IMG/VR virus record: IMGVR_UViG_3300034071_002652
Span: 1-64,000 of that record
Direction: 5' to 3' (one strand)
From: a virus
DNA length: 64,000 nucleotides
In this document: positions 8,602 through 16,882 of the stretch, piece by piece
How the letters are laid out: each line of letters begins with the position of its first letter
How positions within the stretch are numbered: position 1 is the first letter of the stretch
Program-made: the position numbers and the translations under genes
Notes under the pieces: model-generated
Database searches by the model: none
What the model saw: only the letters and a program-made list of their open reading frames with translations
What the model was told of the DNA's origin: nothing

Positions 8602-9743
8602 AAAAAGTTTGGTATGCACCGTATAAATTTGAATCATACGGAGAAGAAGAAATAAAAGCGGTCGAAGAGTCATTACGGAGTGGATGGCTTGGAGGACAGG
8701 GTCCTAAATCTGTTGAATTTGAAAAAGCTATTGCAAAACGATTTGGTAAAAAATTTGGTGTTTTTGTTAATTCAGGCTCTTCAGCGTGTTTATTGGCTTT
8801 AGCATCTTTAGACTTAATAGAAGGAGTTAAAGTGATCACACCAGCATGTACATTTTCAACCACCTTGTCGCCAATTATTCAATTAGGTTTTGAACCTGTT
8901 TTCGTTGATGTTGGTTTGACTGATTATGTGGCAAACATAGATGAAGTTTTGAGTAAAATAACTCCGGAAGTTAAGGTTATAATGTTACCTAATTTAATTG
9001 GTAATAAACCTGATTGGAAAAGATTAAAAACTGAATTAAAATTATTGGGTAGAAATGATATATATTTAATTGAAGATTCGGCAGACACCTTAACAGAAAC
9101 TATTGAAACAGATGTTGCAACCACTAGTTTTTACGCTTCTCATGTAATTACCGCGGGAGGTATTGGTGGTATGGTGATGTTCAACGATGAAAAACATGTA
9201 AGTAAATGTCTACAATACCGAGACTGGGGTCGTTTGGGTGATGATTCTGAAATAATAGATGATAGATTTAATCATAGTGTTGATGGTATCCCTTATGATC
9301 ACAAGTTTTTATATTCAGTATTAGGGTATCATATGAAGGCGTGTGAAATGAATGCCGCGTTTGGTTTAGTGCAATTGGAAAGATTTAAGAAATTCTCACA
9401 AATTAGAAGAAATAATTTCGAAAGATATCTTGAAAACTTGGAAGGTGTAGGGGACTTAGTTCTACCCGATGACTCTATCAAACCAAATTGGTTAGCAATA
9501 CCATTACAAACAGAAAAAAGATTTGAATTGTTAACCTTTTTAGAAAATAACAATATACAAACAAGAGTTACTTTCGCAGGTAATGTCACTAGACACCCCG
9601 TATATCGAAAATATTTACAAGAGTTTCAAAATTCAGATATTATAATGAAGAACGGATTTTTGCTCGGTGCACATCATGGGATGACTATTGATGATGTTGA
9701 TTATGTGTGTGGTAAAATAAAAGAGTTTTTTGAACCACAATGA
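8598..9743 (+). CDS. DegT/DnrJ/EryC1-family PLP enzyme with His at the lysine position
   Basis: The 381-residue protein has the full DegT-family layout: SGWLGGQGP near the start, NSGSSACLLAL, PACTFSTTLSPI, IEDSADT near residue 156 and SFYASHVITAGGIGG. The residue that forms the PLP Schiff base is normally Lys in SFxxxK; here it is His. Together with the following RDWGR this recalls ColD and the RfbH/E1 sugar 3-dehydrases, which use His and make 3-deoxy sugars. I therefore favour a 3-dehydrase-like or non-aminating role, though RfbH's iron-sulfur cysteines are not evident. Confidence 0.75.
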   Translation: MKKVWYAPYKFESYGEEEIKAVEESLRSGWLGGQGPKSVEFEKAIAKRFGKKFGVFVNSGSSACLLALASLDLIEGVKVITPACTFSTTLSPIIQLGFEPVFVDVGLTDYVANIDEVLSKITPEVKVIMLPNLIGNKPDWKRLKTELKLLGRNDIYLIEDSADTLTETIETDVATTSFYASHVITAGGIGGMVMFNDEKHVSKCLQYRDWGRLGDDSEIIDDRFNHSVDGIPYDHKFLYSVLGYHMKACEMNAAFGLVQLERFKKFSQIRRNNFERYLENLEGVGDLVLPDDSIKPNWLAIPLQTEKRFELLTFLENNNIQTRVTFAGNVTRHPVYRKYLQEFQNSDIIMKNGFLLGAHHGMTIDDVDYVCGKIKEFFEPQ

Positions 9744-10417
9744 AAGTTTTGATTTTAGGTGACGGATTATTGGGTTCTGAATTGATTAAAATCACTGGAT
9801 GGGACTTTCTCTCCAGAAAGTCCCACAGTTTTAATATTGATAATTTCAAATCATATATAAATTCAGATTACGATATAATAATAAATTGTATTGCAAATAC
9901 CAACACATATTCAGAAGATAGAGAAAGTCATTGGAATGTTAATGTAAAATTTGTTGATAAGTTAATTGATTATTGTAATGATAAGAACATAAAACTTGTA
10001 CATATTTCTACCGACTATGTTTATTCGGGTTCTGAATCTAACGCATCAGAAGAAAGTGTACCTGTTCATTGTAATACATGGTATGGGTACACAAAATTAG
10101 TATCTGATGCTATAGTACAACTCAGGTCGAAAAATTATTTACTAATAAGGTGTACTTTCAAACCGACTCCATTTCCGTATAAAAACGCTTGGATTGATCA
10201 AGTAGGTAATTTTGATTATGTAGATGTAATTGCCAATCTAATCATTAAATCTATTACTAAAGGTTTGTGTGGTTTGTATAATATTGGTACGGAAACCAAG
10301 ACAATGTTCGAATTAGCTTCAAAAACTATTAATGTTGGTAAGTCTTTTGTACCTAATAATATACCCAAAAATACGTCAATTGACATTAGTAAATTATTAA
10401 CTGATTTAAATGAATAA
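9740..10417 (+). CDS. RmlD-like NAD(P)-dependent sugar reductase
   Basis: The 225-residue protein has a short-chain dehydrogenase Rossmann start (VLILGDGLLGSELI), the conserved HISTDYVYSG strand, and the catalytic YGYTK (YxxxK). It is shorter than typical RmlD (about 290), lacking part of the substrate domain. It probably reduces a 4-keto nucleotide sugar made for the glycan island. It overlaps both neighbours by four to eight bases. An epimerase of the RmlC type lies at 30160. Confidence 0.75.
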   Translation: MKVLILGDGLLGSELIKITGWDFLSRKSHSFNIDNFKSYINSDYDIIINCIANTNTYSEDRESHWNVNVKFVDKLIDYCNDKNIKLVHISTDYVYSGSESNASEESVPVHCNTWYGYTKLVSDAIVQLRSKNYLLIRCTFKPTPFPYKNAWIDQVGNFDYVDVIANLIIKSITKGLCGLYNIGTETKTMFELASKTINVGKSFVPNNIPKNTSIDISKLLTDLNE

Positions 10418-11108
10418 TCCATTTTTTTCAATAGCAATACCTACTTATGGTTACGATGGTAAAGGTGGGGAATTTTTAGAATTCAGTCTTGAAAAATTAC
10501 ATTTACAGACTTTTCAGGGCTTTGAAATTATTGTATCCGACCATAGTATCGATAATACTATAAAGGAAATTTGTGATAAATGGTCAAATAAGATTGATAT
10601 AAAACATGAATTTAATGTTAGGGGTAGAGGTGTCATCTCACCAAATATTAATGAGGCAATCAAGAGATGTAATGGAAAATGGATAAAAATATTATTTCAA
10701 GACGATTTTTTATATGATAATATATCGTTAGAAAAACAAAAAAAATTTATAGATGAAAAAAAAAATTTAATTTGGTTTTTTTCTAAATTTTATCATAGTA
10801 ATGATGGAAAATCATTTTATAATTTATACACCCCAAAATGGAATAATACTGTTTGGACAGGTAATAATACTTTGGGGTGTCCAAGCGGTCTCACGATAAA
10901 AAATGAAGAAGTCTTTTTATTTGATGAAAATCTTAATTGGTTAATGGATTGTGATTTTTATCAAAGAATGTACATAAAACACGGTAATCCTGAAGTTTTA
11001 GATGAAATTACAGTAGTAAATCGAACATGGGGTAATAGGTTGACAGATACAATTGGTTTCGAGCTCAAAAATAAAGAATTTCAAGTAATGAAAAAAAAAT
11101 ATGGTTGA
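10410..11108 (+). CDS. family 2 glycosyltransferase
   Basis: The 232-residue GT2-type protein begins NPFFSIAIPTYGYDGKGGE, has SDHSIDNT at about residue 45 and FQDDFLYD supplying the acidic motif near residue 95. A late WLMDCDFYQRM segment resembles the ED/acceptor motif. It overlaps the genes on both sides by eight bases. Confidence 0.8.
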   Translation: MNNPFFSIAIPTYGYDGKGGEFLEFSLEKLHLQTFQGFEIIVSDHSIDNTIKEICDKWSNKIDIKHEFNVRGRGVISPNINEAIKRCNGKWIKILFQDDFLYDNISLEKQKKFIDEKKNLIWFFSKFYHSNDGKSFYNLYTPKWNNTVWTGNNTLGCPSGLTIKNEEVFLFDENLNWLMDCDFYQRMYIKHGNPEVLDEITVVNRTWGNRLTDTIGFELKNKEFQVMKKKYG

Positions 11109-11754
11109 ATTACCAAATGTAACATTGGTTTGTGTTACTTCTGTTGATATTGATAAATCAATTAAAGCTTTAAAATATTCTAAAAAAGGAATAATATTCA
11201 ATTCAAGTATATTATTCACAGATAAGGAATTGGAAATAAGTGATATTTCAGTCATTAAAATACCTAAATTAGATTATATAGGGTATAGTCATTTTATTGT
11301 TTATGAATTATATAAATATATTAAAACAGATTACGTTTTAATTATTCAATCGGACGGTTTTGTAATTAATCCACAGATGTGGGATAATAATTTTTTTAAT
11401 TACGACTATATTGGTGCTCCATTTCCAATACCAAAACTAAATGATAAAATATCCTATCGTGATCCATTTGATAATCTGATACGGGTAGGTAATGGTGGTT
11501 TTAGTTTTAGAAGTAAAAAATTATTATCATTAGCTAGTGAATTAAATTTACCTTGGAAATCTTATCATGGGTTTTGGAATGAAGATGGATTCTATTGTGT
11601 TCATAATAGATTTATTTATGAAAATAATGGTTGTGTTTTTGCTCCCATCGATGTTGCTGTAAAATTTTCGATAGAAAATGATGTCCCTGAAAGTTTAGGA
11701 ATAATGACGTTTGGTTTTCATGGTAAACATAATTTAAGATATCAATTACTATGA
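11101..11754 (+). CDS. DUF5672-like putative glycosyltransferase
   Basis: The 217-residue protein contains YVLIIQSDGFVINPQMWD, YDYIGAPFP, VGNGGFSFRS and NEDGFYC, the set of motifs I associate with the DUF5672 family, which sits next to glycosyltransferases in many polysaccharide clusters. QSDG probably serves as the nucleotide-sugar/metal motif. It overlaps its neighbours by four to eight bases. Confidence 0.7.
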   Translation: MVELPNVTLVCVTSVDIDKSIKALKYSKKGIIFNSSILFTDKELEISDISVIKIPKLDYIGYSHFIVYELYKYIKTDYVLIIQSDGFVINPQMWDNNFFNYDYIGAPFPIPKLNDKISYRDPFDNLIRVGNGGFSFRSKKLLSLASELNLPWKSYHGFWNEDGFYCVHNRFIYENNGCVFAPIDVAVKFSIENDVPESLGIMTFGFHGKHNLRYQLL

Positions 11755-12503
11755 TTACACTTAATACCATAATTTATGATGGAAATATTCGAGATATTCT
11801 GGATGAAAATTTTTGGTTTCATAAATTTGAATCTCATTTTATAACCAAAAAAACAATCACGATTAATAACCTTTCTAAAGAAAATAATATATTATTGAAA
11901 GAAAAATTTAATGACTATTGTTTTTTTCAAGTCGAAAAAATTAAAATCGATGATTTAAATGACAAATATCATTTGAATATTACTGATAAAACCCACGGAT
12001 TTCTTTACACAATACCATATTTTGTCACTATCGATAATGTTGAAACTGAATATCTTTTGAATGTTGCGACCGACTGTATGAAAGACATCTTCCTGAATGA
12101 TGAGTATCTTGAGAAATCAATTACGGAATTAAAAAACAACAAAAAATGTAATATAACTATGGTCGGATGGACAAAAAACAATAGAAAGCTTTCAAACGGT
12201 TTTACAGTTGGCGAATGGGAAAACATTAATACATTCAAATTACTTGATAGAGAATATGAGGAATCAAAAAATTTTAATTACACATTCGGATTTACCGATC
12301 AATTGTTTATGGGATCAGTTGACACCCTGAAAAAAATAAATTTTAATATCCCTGAATCAGAATCTGAGAGAATATATAGAGGACCTGAATATGGCGGTAA
12401 TTCGTTTGAAAAAAGAATGGTTGCTTACCAAGTTTCGAACGATGTGTGTAATTGCATATTTAAGGGAGATAATTATTACATTCACAACAATAACTATTAT
12501 TAA
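11751..12503 (+). CDS. hypothetical protein of the glycan island, glycosyltransferase-like
   Basis: The 250-residue protein has a GT-A-like middle part (YLLNVATDCMKDIFLND) and a late FTDQLFMGS segment reminiscent of other viral glycosyltransferases. No catalytic DxD is certain. Its tight overlap with the upstream gene supports a joint role. I cannot assign a family. Confidence 0.55.
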   Translation: MITLNTIIYDGNIRDILDENFWFHKFESHFITKKTITINNLSKENNILLKEKFNDYCFFQVEKIKIDDLNDKYHLNITDKTHGFLYTIPYFVTIDNVETEYLLNVATDCMKDIFLNDEYLEKSITELKNNKKCNITMVGWTKNNRKLSNGFTVGEWENINTFKLLDREYEESKNFNYTFGFTDQLFMGSVDTLKKINFNIPESESERIYRGPEYGGNSFEKRMVAYQVSNDVCNCIFKGDNYYIHNNNYY

Positions 12504-12519
12504 TTAATAAATAAACAGA

Positions 12520-13239
12520 ATGAATTTAGAAATTGTAATATCGGCATATGATAAACCTTTGGATTGGTTAAATTTGTTAGATGACAAAACAAAAATAACA
12601 ATCTACAGAAAGGGAAATGAATTTGAAACTTCAGATTCTGAAATAATGATAGAAAAAAATATAGGTAGAGATGTTCATACCTTTTTTTATCACATAGTAA
12701 AAAACTATGAAAATTTAAGTGATTTAACTTTTTTTTCTCAAGATTACCCTTTTGATCATTTTGAAAATATAATAGAGGTGATAAATAAAAAAACATGGGA
12801 GGAGAATGCTTGTGTTAAATTCGATGGATATTATGGATTTCATTACAACTCGATTAATACTCCTAATTTTGTACCCAATTGGCCTTTAATATCGAACTTA
12901 GGTGGTAAAATGTGGAATCTTGAAATCTCAAAAGATCATTATGGTGGTCGAGTATTGGTATGTAACTCTAATGGTTCACCACATGATTTAGGAAATAATG
13001 TGAATGTGAATACTATTTTTACGGAGCTTTTTAATTCCCCACACGCACTAAATAGATATGAATTTGTACCAGGTGGACATTTTGCGATTACTAAAGAATG
13101 TGTACAAAAACGTGAAAAAAAGTTTTATGAAAAAATAATTCATATTTTGGAAAGGGACCTAAACGCCCCTTGGAATATTGAACGTTTAGAATGTTATATT
13201 TTTAACAGTAATTTATATCCAATACATGAAGTGAGTTAA
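12520..13239 (+). CDS. DUF3431-like protein
   Basis: The 239-residue protein has the order NIGRDVHTFFYHIV, LTFFSQDYPFDH and FVPGGHFAI, which resembles DUF3431 proteins found with glycosyltransferases in bacteria, algae and large viruses. NxGRD and QDYPF probably bind the nucleotide sugar. A small gap on either side suggests it is a separate cistron in the same transcript. Confidence 0.65.
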   Translation: MNLEIVISAYDKPLDWLNLLDDKTKITIYRKGNEFETSDSEIMIEKNIGRDVHTFFYHIVKNYENLSDLTFFSQDYPFDHFENIIEVINKKTWEENACVKFDGYYGFHYNSINTPNFVPNWPLISNLGGKMWNLEISKDHYGGRVLVCNSNGSPHDLGNNVNVNTIFTELFNSPHALNRYEFVPGGHFAITKECVQKREKKFYEKIIHILERDLNAPWNIERLECYIFNSNLYPIHEVS

Positions 13240-13305
13240 AAATCAAAGTAATAAAGATACCTATATAAAATTTTTTTAATAAATTTTTACAAATAATAAT
13301 TAAAA

Positions 13306-14217
13306 TTGATAACAACAAATTTAACAGGTAACTTGGGTAACCATATGTGGCAATATTCGGTATGTAGAGTTATTGCTGAAAAACTTGGTTACGAGTGGGG
13401 GATCAACCCTTCACCAACACACGACTATCATGCAGGAATGAATCAAATGTATTTTATGGATGTGGATTTTGGAAAATTTCCTGAAGGACATTTCAATAAT
13501 TTTCATGAAAAATGGATTCATTATCGTCATGTTGACGATGTTAATATAACGATGTTAGATAAACGAGTTTATGAAATAAATGACAATACAAGACTAATTG
13601 GGTACAATGGTGCTGAAGGTGGTTTATACCAATCAGAAGATTATTTGATAGATAGAAAAAACGATATTCTAAAATGGTTTAAAATAAAAGAAGAATTCAA
13701 AGTTGATTACGATAAAAAATTACAATCTATGAATATTTCCATAGATGAAAATTTGTGTGTAATTAATTTCAGAGGAGGAGAATATAGATCAATACCGAAT
13801 GTAATATTAAACCCCAAATATTGGTCAGATGCTATAAATCTTATGAAAGGTAAAAACCCTAAGATGAAATTTTTAGTTATTAGTGACGACCCAAGTACTG
13901 CAAAAAGATACATGCCATTTGATATACCCATACTACACGTAGACATTGGATTTGATTTTTATGTTGTAAATCAAGCTAAAAACTTAATTATATCTAATTC
14001 CACATTTGGATGGTGGGCGGCTTGGTTAAACACCAATAGTGATTTTATTATTGCGCCTAAATACTGGGCTAGACATAATGTAAGTGATGGATATTGGGCA
14101 ACTGGCGATTCATATAGTAGACCTTTTATGTATTTGGATAGAGAAGGTAATTTATTTTCATATGATGAATGTAAAAAAGAGGCGTTAAATTATTATACAC
14201 AAAAAAACATAATATGA
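13306..14217 (+). CDS. family 11 glycosyltransferase (fucosyltransferase-like)
   Basis: The 303-residue protein begins TTNLTGNLGNHMWQYSVCR, the GT11 donor loop (usually GGLGNQMFQYA). VINFRGGEYR near residue 150 corresponds to the HxRRxDY motif but with changed residues, and SNSTFGWWAAWL is the conserved C-terminal motif. A TTG start is used because no ATG precedes the essential first strand. It probably transfers a deoxyhexose, possibly not fucose given the altered motif. Confidence 0.8.
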   Translation: MITTNLTGNLGNHMWQYSVCRVIAEKLGYEWGINPSPTHDYHAGMNQMYFMDVDFGKFPEGHFNNFHEKWIHYRHVDDVNITMLDKRVYEINDNTRLIGYNGAEGGLYQSEDYLIDRKNDILKWFKIKEEFKVDYDKKLQSMNISIDENLCVINFRGGEYRSIPNVILNPKYWSDAINLMKGKNPKMKFLVISDDPSTAKRYMPFDIPILHVDIGFDFYVVNQAKNLIISNSTFGWWAAWLNTNSDFIIAPKYWARHNVSDGYWATGDSYSRPFMYLDREGNLFSYDECKKEALNYYTQKNII

Positions 14218-15068
14218 GTAAGATATACGATTGTTTTAATTTTTTTAATGAATTAGATATTTTAGACTTAAGATTAGACATCTTAAATGAATATGTGGAT
14301 TATTTTGTTATTGTAGAATCTAATAAAACTTTCACATCAAAAGATAAAAAATTCAATTTTGAGCTGAATAAAAAAAGATATAAGAAATATCTTGATAAAA
14401 TTATATATGTAAAAGTAACTGACACCCCATCAGATTTTAATAATATTATTTTATCTGATACAGTTTGTGATATAGATATTATTAATAATAAGATTTTCAA
14501 ATATGTGAATGAATCCACTGGATGGTCAAGAAACCAAATACAATGGGGTGTTGAAATTTACCAAAGAGAGTGTATTTTGAGAGGATTAATTGATTGTAAT
14601 GATCAGGATATTATTATTATTTCAGACCTGGATGAAATACCTAATCCTAATATTTTTGATAATTTAAAACAAGAATCAAAAGATAATTTTATAGAATTAA
14701 AACAAAAAATGTATTGTTATCAATTTGATCTATTTAAGGAATATAATTGGTCAGGTTCTAAAATATGTGAATACAAAAATTTAAAAAATATAAGTCTTAA
14801 TCATCTCAGACAAAACAAATATACTAATAAAGTGATAGACGATGGTGGTTGGCATTTCAGTTTTTTTGGAGGTGTTGATACTATTATTGAAAAAATAGAA
14901 TCCTATTCTCATCAGGAATTTAATAACTCTCATTATAAAAATAATATAGCCAAAAATATTGAATCTGAAACAGATCCATTTTTTAGAGGTAAGTTGATTA
15001 AAGTAGATATTAGTAGAGAATATCCCGAACAAATATTAAAAAAAATAATGGAACACTATTACAAATGA
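14214..15068 (+). CDS. family 17 glycosyltransferase
   Basis: The 284-residue protein shows the GT17 pattern: IYDCFNFFNELDILDLRLD at the start, VDYFVIVESNKTFT, QRECILRGL, and IIIISDLDEIPNP supplying the DLDE motif near residue 141. The late GGWHFSFFGG segment is also typical. Founding members add beta-1,4-GlcNAc to a mannosyl core. It overlaps both neighbours by four bases. Confidence 0.85.
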   Translation: MSKIYDCFNFFNELDILDLRLDILNEYVDYFVIVESNKTFTSKDKKFNFELNKKRYKKYLDKIIYVKVTDTPSDFNNIILSDTVCDIDIINNKIFKYVNESTGWSRNQIQWGVEIYQRECILRGLIDCNDQDIIIISDLDEIPNPNIFDNLKQESKDNFIELKQKMYCYQFDLFKEYNWSGSKICEYKNLKNISLNHLRQNKYTNKVIDDGGWHFSFFGGVDTIIEKIESYSHQEFNNSHYKNNIAKNIESETDPFFRGKLIKVDISREYPEQILKKIMEHYYK

Positions 15069-15841
15069 TCACATGTCAATTACAGGGTGGACTAGGTAAT
15101 CAGATGTTTCAAATAGCGTCGACTATGGGTCACGCAATCAAATACGGTATGGAATATGGTTTTGATTTGAATCACTGTCATACTCCACAACAAGGAAAAA
15201 CGGCTAATAAATACAAAGACAACTTTTATAAAAAAGTTAAAACGATCGAAAGTATACACTCCATACCAAATATTAAATTTTATAGAGAAAATACGTTTTC
15301 GTATCAAGAGTTACCAAAAGAAGATAATATCTGTCTTGTAGGATATTTTCAGTCTGAAAAATATTTTTTCAATATAAAAGATATTATAAAAAATCTTTTT
15401 GAACATCAAGAATCAATAACAAAAGTGGTAGAAACTTATTTGAATTCTTTCGATGGAAATACTTGTGTGATTCAAGTAAGACGGGGAGATTATCTTAAAT
15501 TAAGTAATTATCACATGGTTTGTGATAAGAGTTTTTACGAAAAAGCTATGAATATAATTGGATCAGATACTCATTTTATTTTCGTATCTGATGATATTGA
15601 ATGGTGTAAAAAAAATTTTATTGGTGATAATATAAGTTATAGTCCGTTTGTGGATGAAATAACCGACCTGTGTCTTATTTCAAATTGTGATAATAAAATA
15701 ATATCTAATAGTAGTTTTGGGTGGTGGGGAAGTTGGTTATCTAAAAAAAAAGGGGTAACCATATGTCCAAATAAGTGGTTTAATTACGAGGGTCCTAAAG
15801 ATTTTGAGGATGTGTATATTGACTCTTGGATGAGAATTTAG
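15065..15841 (+). CDS. family 11 glycosyltransferase (alpha-1,2-fucosyltransferase-like)
   Basis: The 258-residue protein carries the canonical GT11 motifs: CQLQGGLGNQMFQIA at the N-terminus, QVRRGDYLK near residue 137, FVSDDIEWCK and ISNSSFGWWGSWLS. It is closer to standard enzymes than the GT11 copy at 13306 and likely uses GDP-fucose or a related GDP-sugar. It is the last gene of the island, followed by a bidirectional terminator. Confidence 0.9.
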   Translation: MITCQLQGGLGNQMFQIASTMGHAIKYGMEYGFDLNHCHTPQQGKTANKYKDNFYKKVKTIESIHSIPNIKFYRENTFSYQELPKEDNICLVGYFQSEKYFFNIKDIIKNLFEHQESITKVVETYLNSFDGNTCVIQVRRGDYLKLSNYHMVCDKSFYEKAMNIIGSDTHFIFVSDDIEWCKKNFIGDNISYSPFVDEITDLCLISNCDNKIISNSSFGWWGSWLSKKKGVTICPNKWFNYEGPKDFEDVYIDSWMRI

Positions 15842-15927
15842 GAAAAAGAATATGTCGATTTTTATATCAAATGTTTAGAGTGTTGTATTTTTAACAATGG
15901 ATTTAATAGTTTAAAAAAATATAAAAA

Positions 15928-15951
15928 AAGGTGGTCAAATGACCACCTTTT
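15928..15951. terminator. bidirectional terminator
   Basis: AAGGTGGTC and GACCACCTT form a perfect stem with an AAAT loop, flanked by A and T tracts. It closes the glycan island on the plus strand and the small minus genes opposite. Confidence 0.85.
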
Positions 15952-15952
15952 T

Positions 15953-16147
15953 TTAATCCATCATATCGATGTGTTTCCTAATTAGTTGTTGAAAAAAATC
16001 TAAATTATTTTTCCATTCTTTCCAAACATCAAAATCTTGTAACTCTTCTAGCATAGTTTCAGGAATCAAAACAAATCCTTCAGGGACGAGATGATCAAAC
16101 TTCTTGTACTTGTAGTTTTTGATTGATTCTTCAATATTAACCTTCAT
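15953..16147 (-). CDS. small hypothetical protein
   Basis: The 64-residue protein (MKVNIEESIKNYKYKKFDHL at the start) is helical with many Trp and acidic residues. I start at the ATG of 16147 because it overlaps the stop of the small upstream membrane gene; the longer frame starts at TTG 16156. No family is recognised. Confidence 0.6.
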   Translation of the reverse strand: MKVNIEESIKNYKYKKFDHLVPEGFVLIPETMLEELQDFDVWKEWKNNLDFFQQLIRKHIDMMD

Positions 16148-16223
16148 CCTTTTCAAAATAAAAAACTTTCAATCCCAAAAGTGCCGCAACCGCAGAAATT
16201 AAAATTATCAGGAATGTTGTCAT
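16137..16223 (-). CDS. very small single-span membrane protein
   Basis: This 28-residue ORF (MTTFLIILISAVAALLGLKV and then a charged tail FYFEKDEG) is one membrane helix with N-out/C-in features. Its last bases overlap the start of the next minus gene, which suggests coupled translation. Confidence 0.5.
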   Translation of the reverse strand: MTTFLIILISAVAALLGLKVFYFEKDEG

Positions 16224-16291
16224 GTAAGTTTATTTTCTACAAATATAATCTAAATTTATTAGGAATCCAAATTTTAATCAAAGAATTAATA

Positions 16292-16298
16292 TATTTAT
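16292..16298 (+). promoter_or_regulatory. TATTTAT box
   Basis: TATTTAT followed by AACAAAAAGATTTGTC lies immediately upstream of the ATG at 16315. Confidence 0.45.
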
Positions 16299-16314
16299 AA
16301 CAAAAAGATTTGTC

Positions 16315-16818
16315 ATGCCAAAAGTTATAAAACTTAACGAAAGTGATTTGAGAAAAATTGTTGACAGGGTCATCACCGAGTCCAACAAGCACGATGTTAA
16401 ATGGACCAAAAACTTCAAAAAATATTTTAAACCTAACCAATACGAACTTGAAGATAGAGATCAAAGAGAACTTCTTGAACTTATTGATGATATCAGAAGA
16501 GAATTAGATCGTTATGAGGATGGTGTTGTAACCATTAAACTCAAGGGTGGTGAGTCCAAAACTCCAAACGTTGTTAGTGTTAGAGGTGAAGATCAGGTTC
16601 ACCCACCTGGCGCAATGGCAAAGAGAAGATGTCATTGGACTAAGAAGTTCCTTCAGAATCACGGAGGAGACCTTTTAAGAGGTGTTAATTATGTTACGGA
16701 CAAACCTTTTATCAATGGCCCTGATCATGATCCATCCAAGAGAGTCAACTCTCCTGAATATTTGGACAATCAGTTTGTGGATCTTCTTGTTACCGTCAAT
16801 GGTAATGTTAGGAGATAA
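16315..16818 (+). CDS. hypothetical protein with candidate packaging leader
   Basis: The 167-residue protein begins MPKVIKLNESDLRKIVDRVI and then TESNKHD. A leader of this form, a basic amphipathic helix ending in xxE(S/Q), recurs through the window and suggests prohead-protease processing. The body is basic and contains HPPGAMAKRRCHWTKKFL. No family is recognised. It stands as a single plus gene between the minus small genes and the metalloprotease. Confidence 0.65.
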   Translation: MPKVIKLNESDLRKIVDRVITESNKHDVKWTKNFKKYFKPNQYELEDRDQRELLELIDDIRRELDRYEDGVVTIKLKGGESKTPNVVSVRGEDQVHPPGAMAKRRCHWTKKFLQNHGGDLLRGVNYVTDKPFINGPDHDPSKRVNSPEYLDNQFVDLLVTVNGNVRR

Positions 16819-16831
16819 TTTCAAAATTTTT

Positions 16832-16861
16832 TTTGTCCTTTACTTTTTTTTTGTATATTTG
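16832..16861 (+). promoter_or_regulatory. host-type promoter for the metalloprotease gene
   Basis: TTTG at 16832-16835 and TATATTTG at 16854-16861 are spaced as in the Bacteroidota sigma-A promoter (TTTG, about 19 bases, TAnnTTTG). Confidence 0.65.
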
Positions 16862-16882
16862 TGATTATAGAGAATCACAGTT

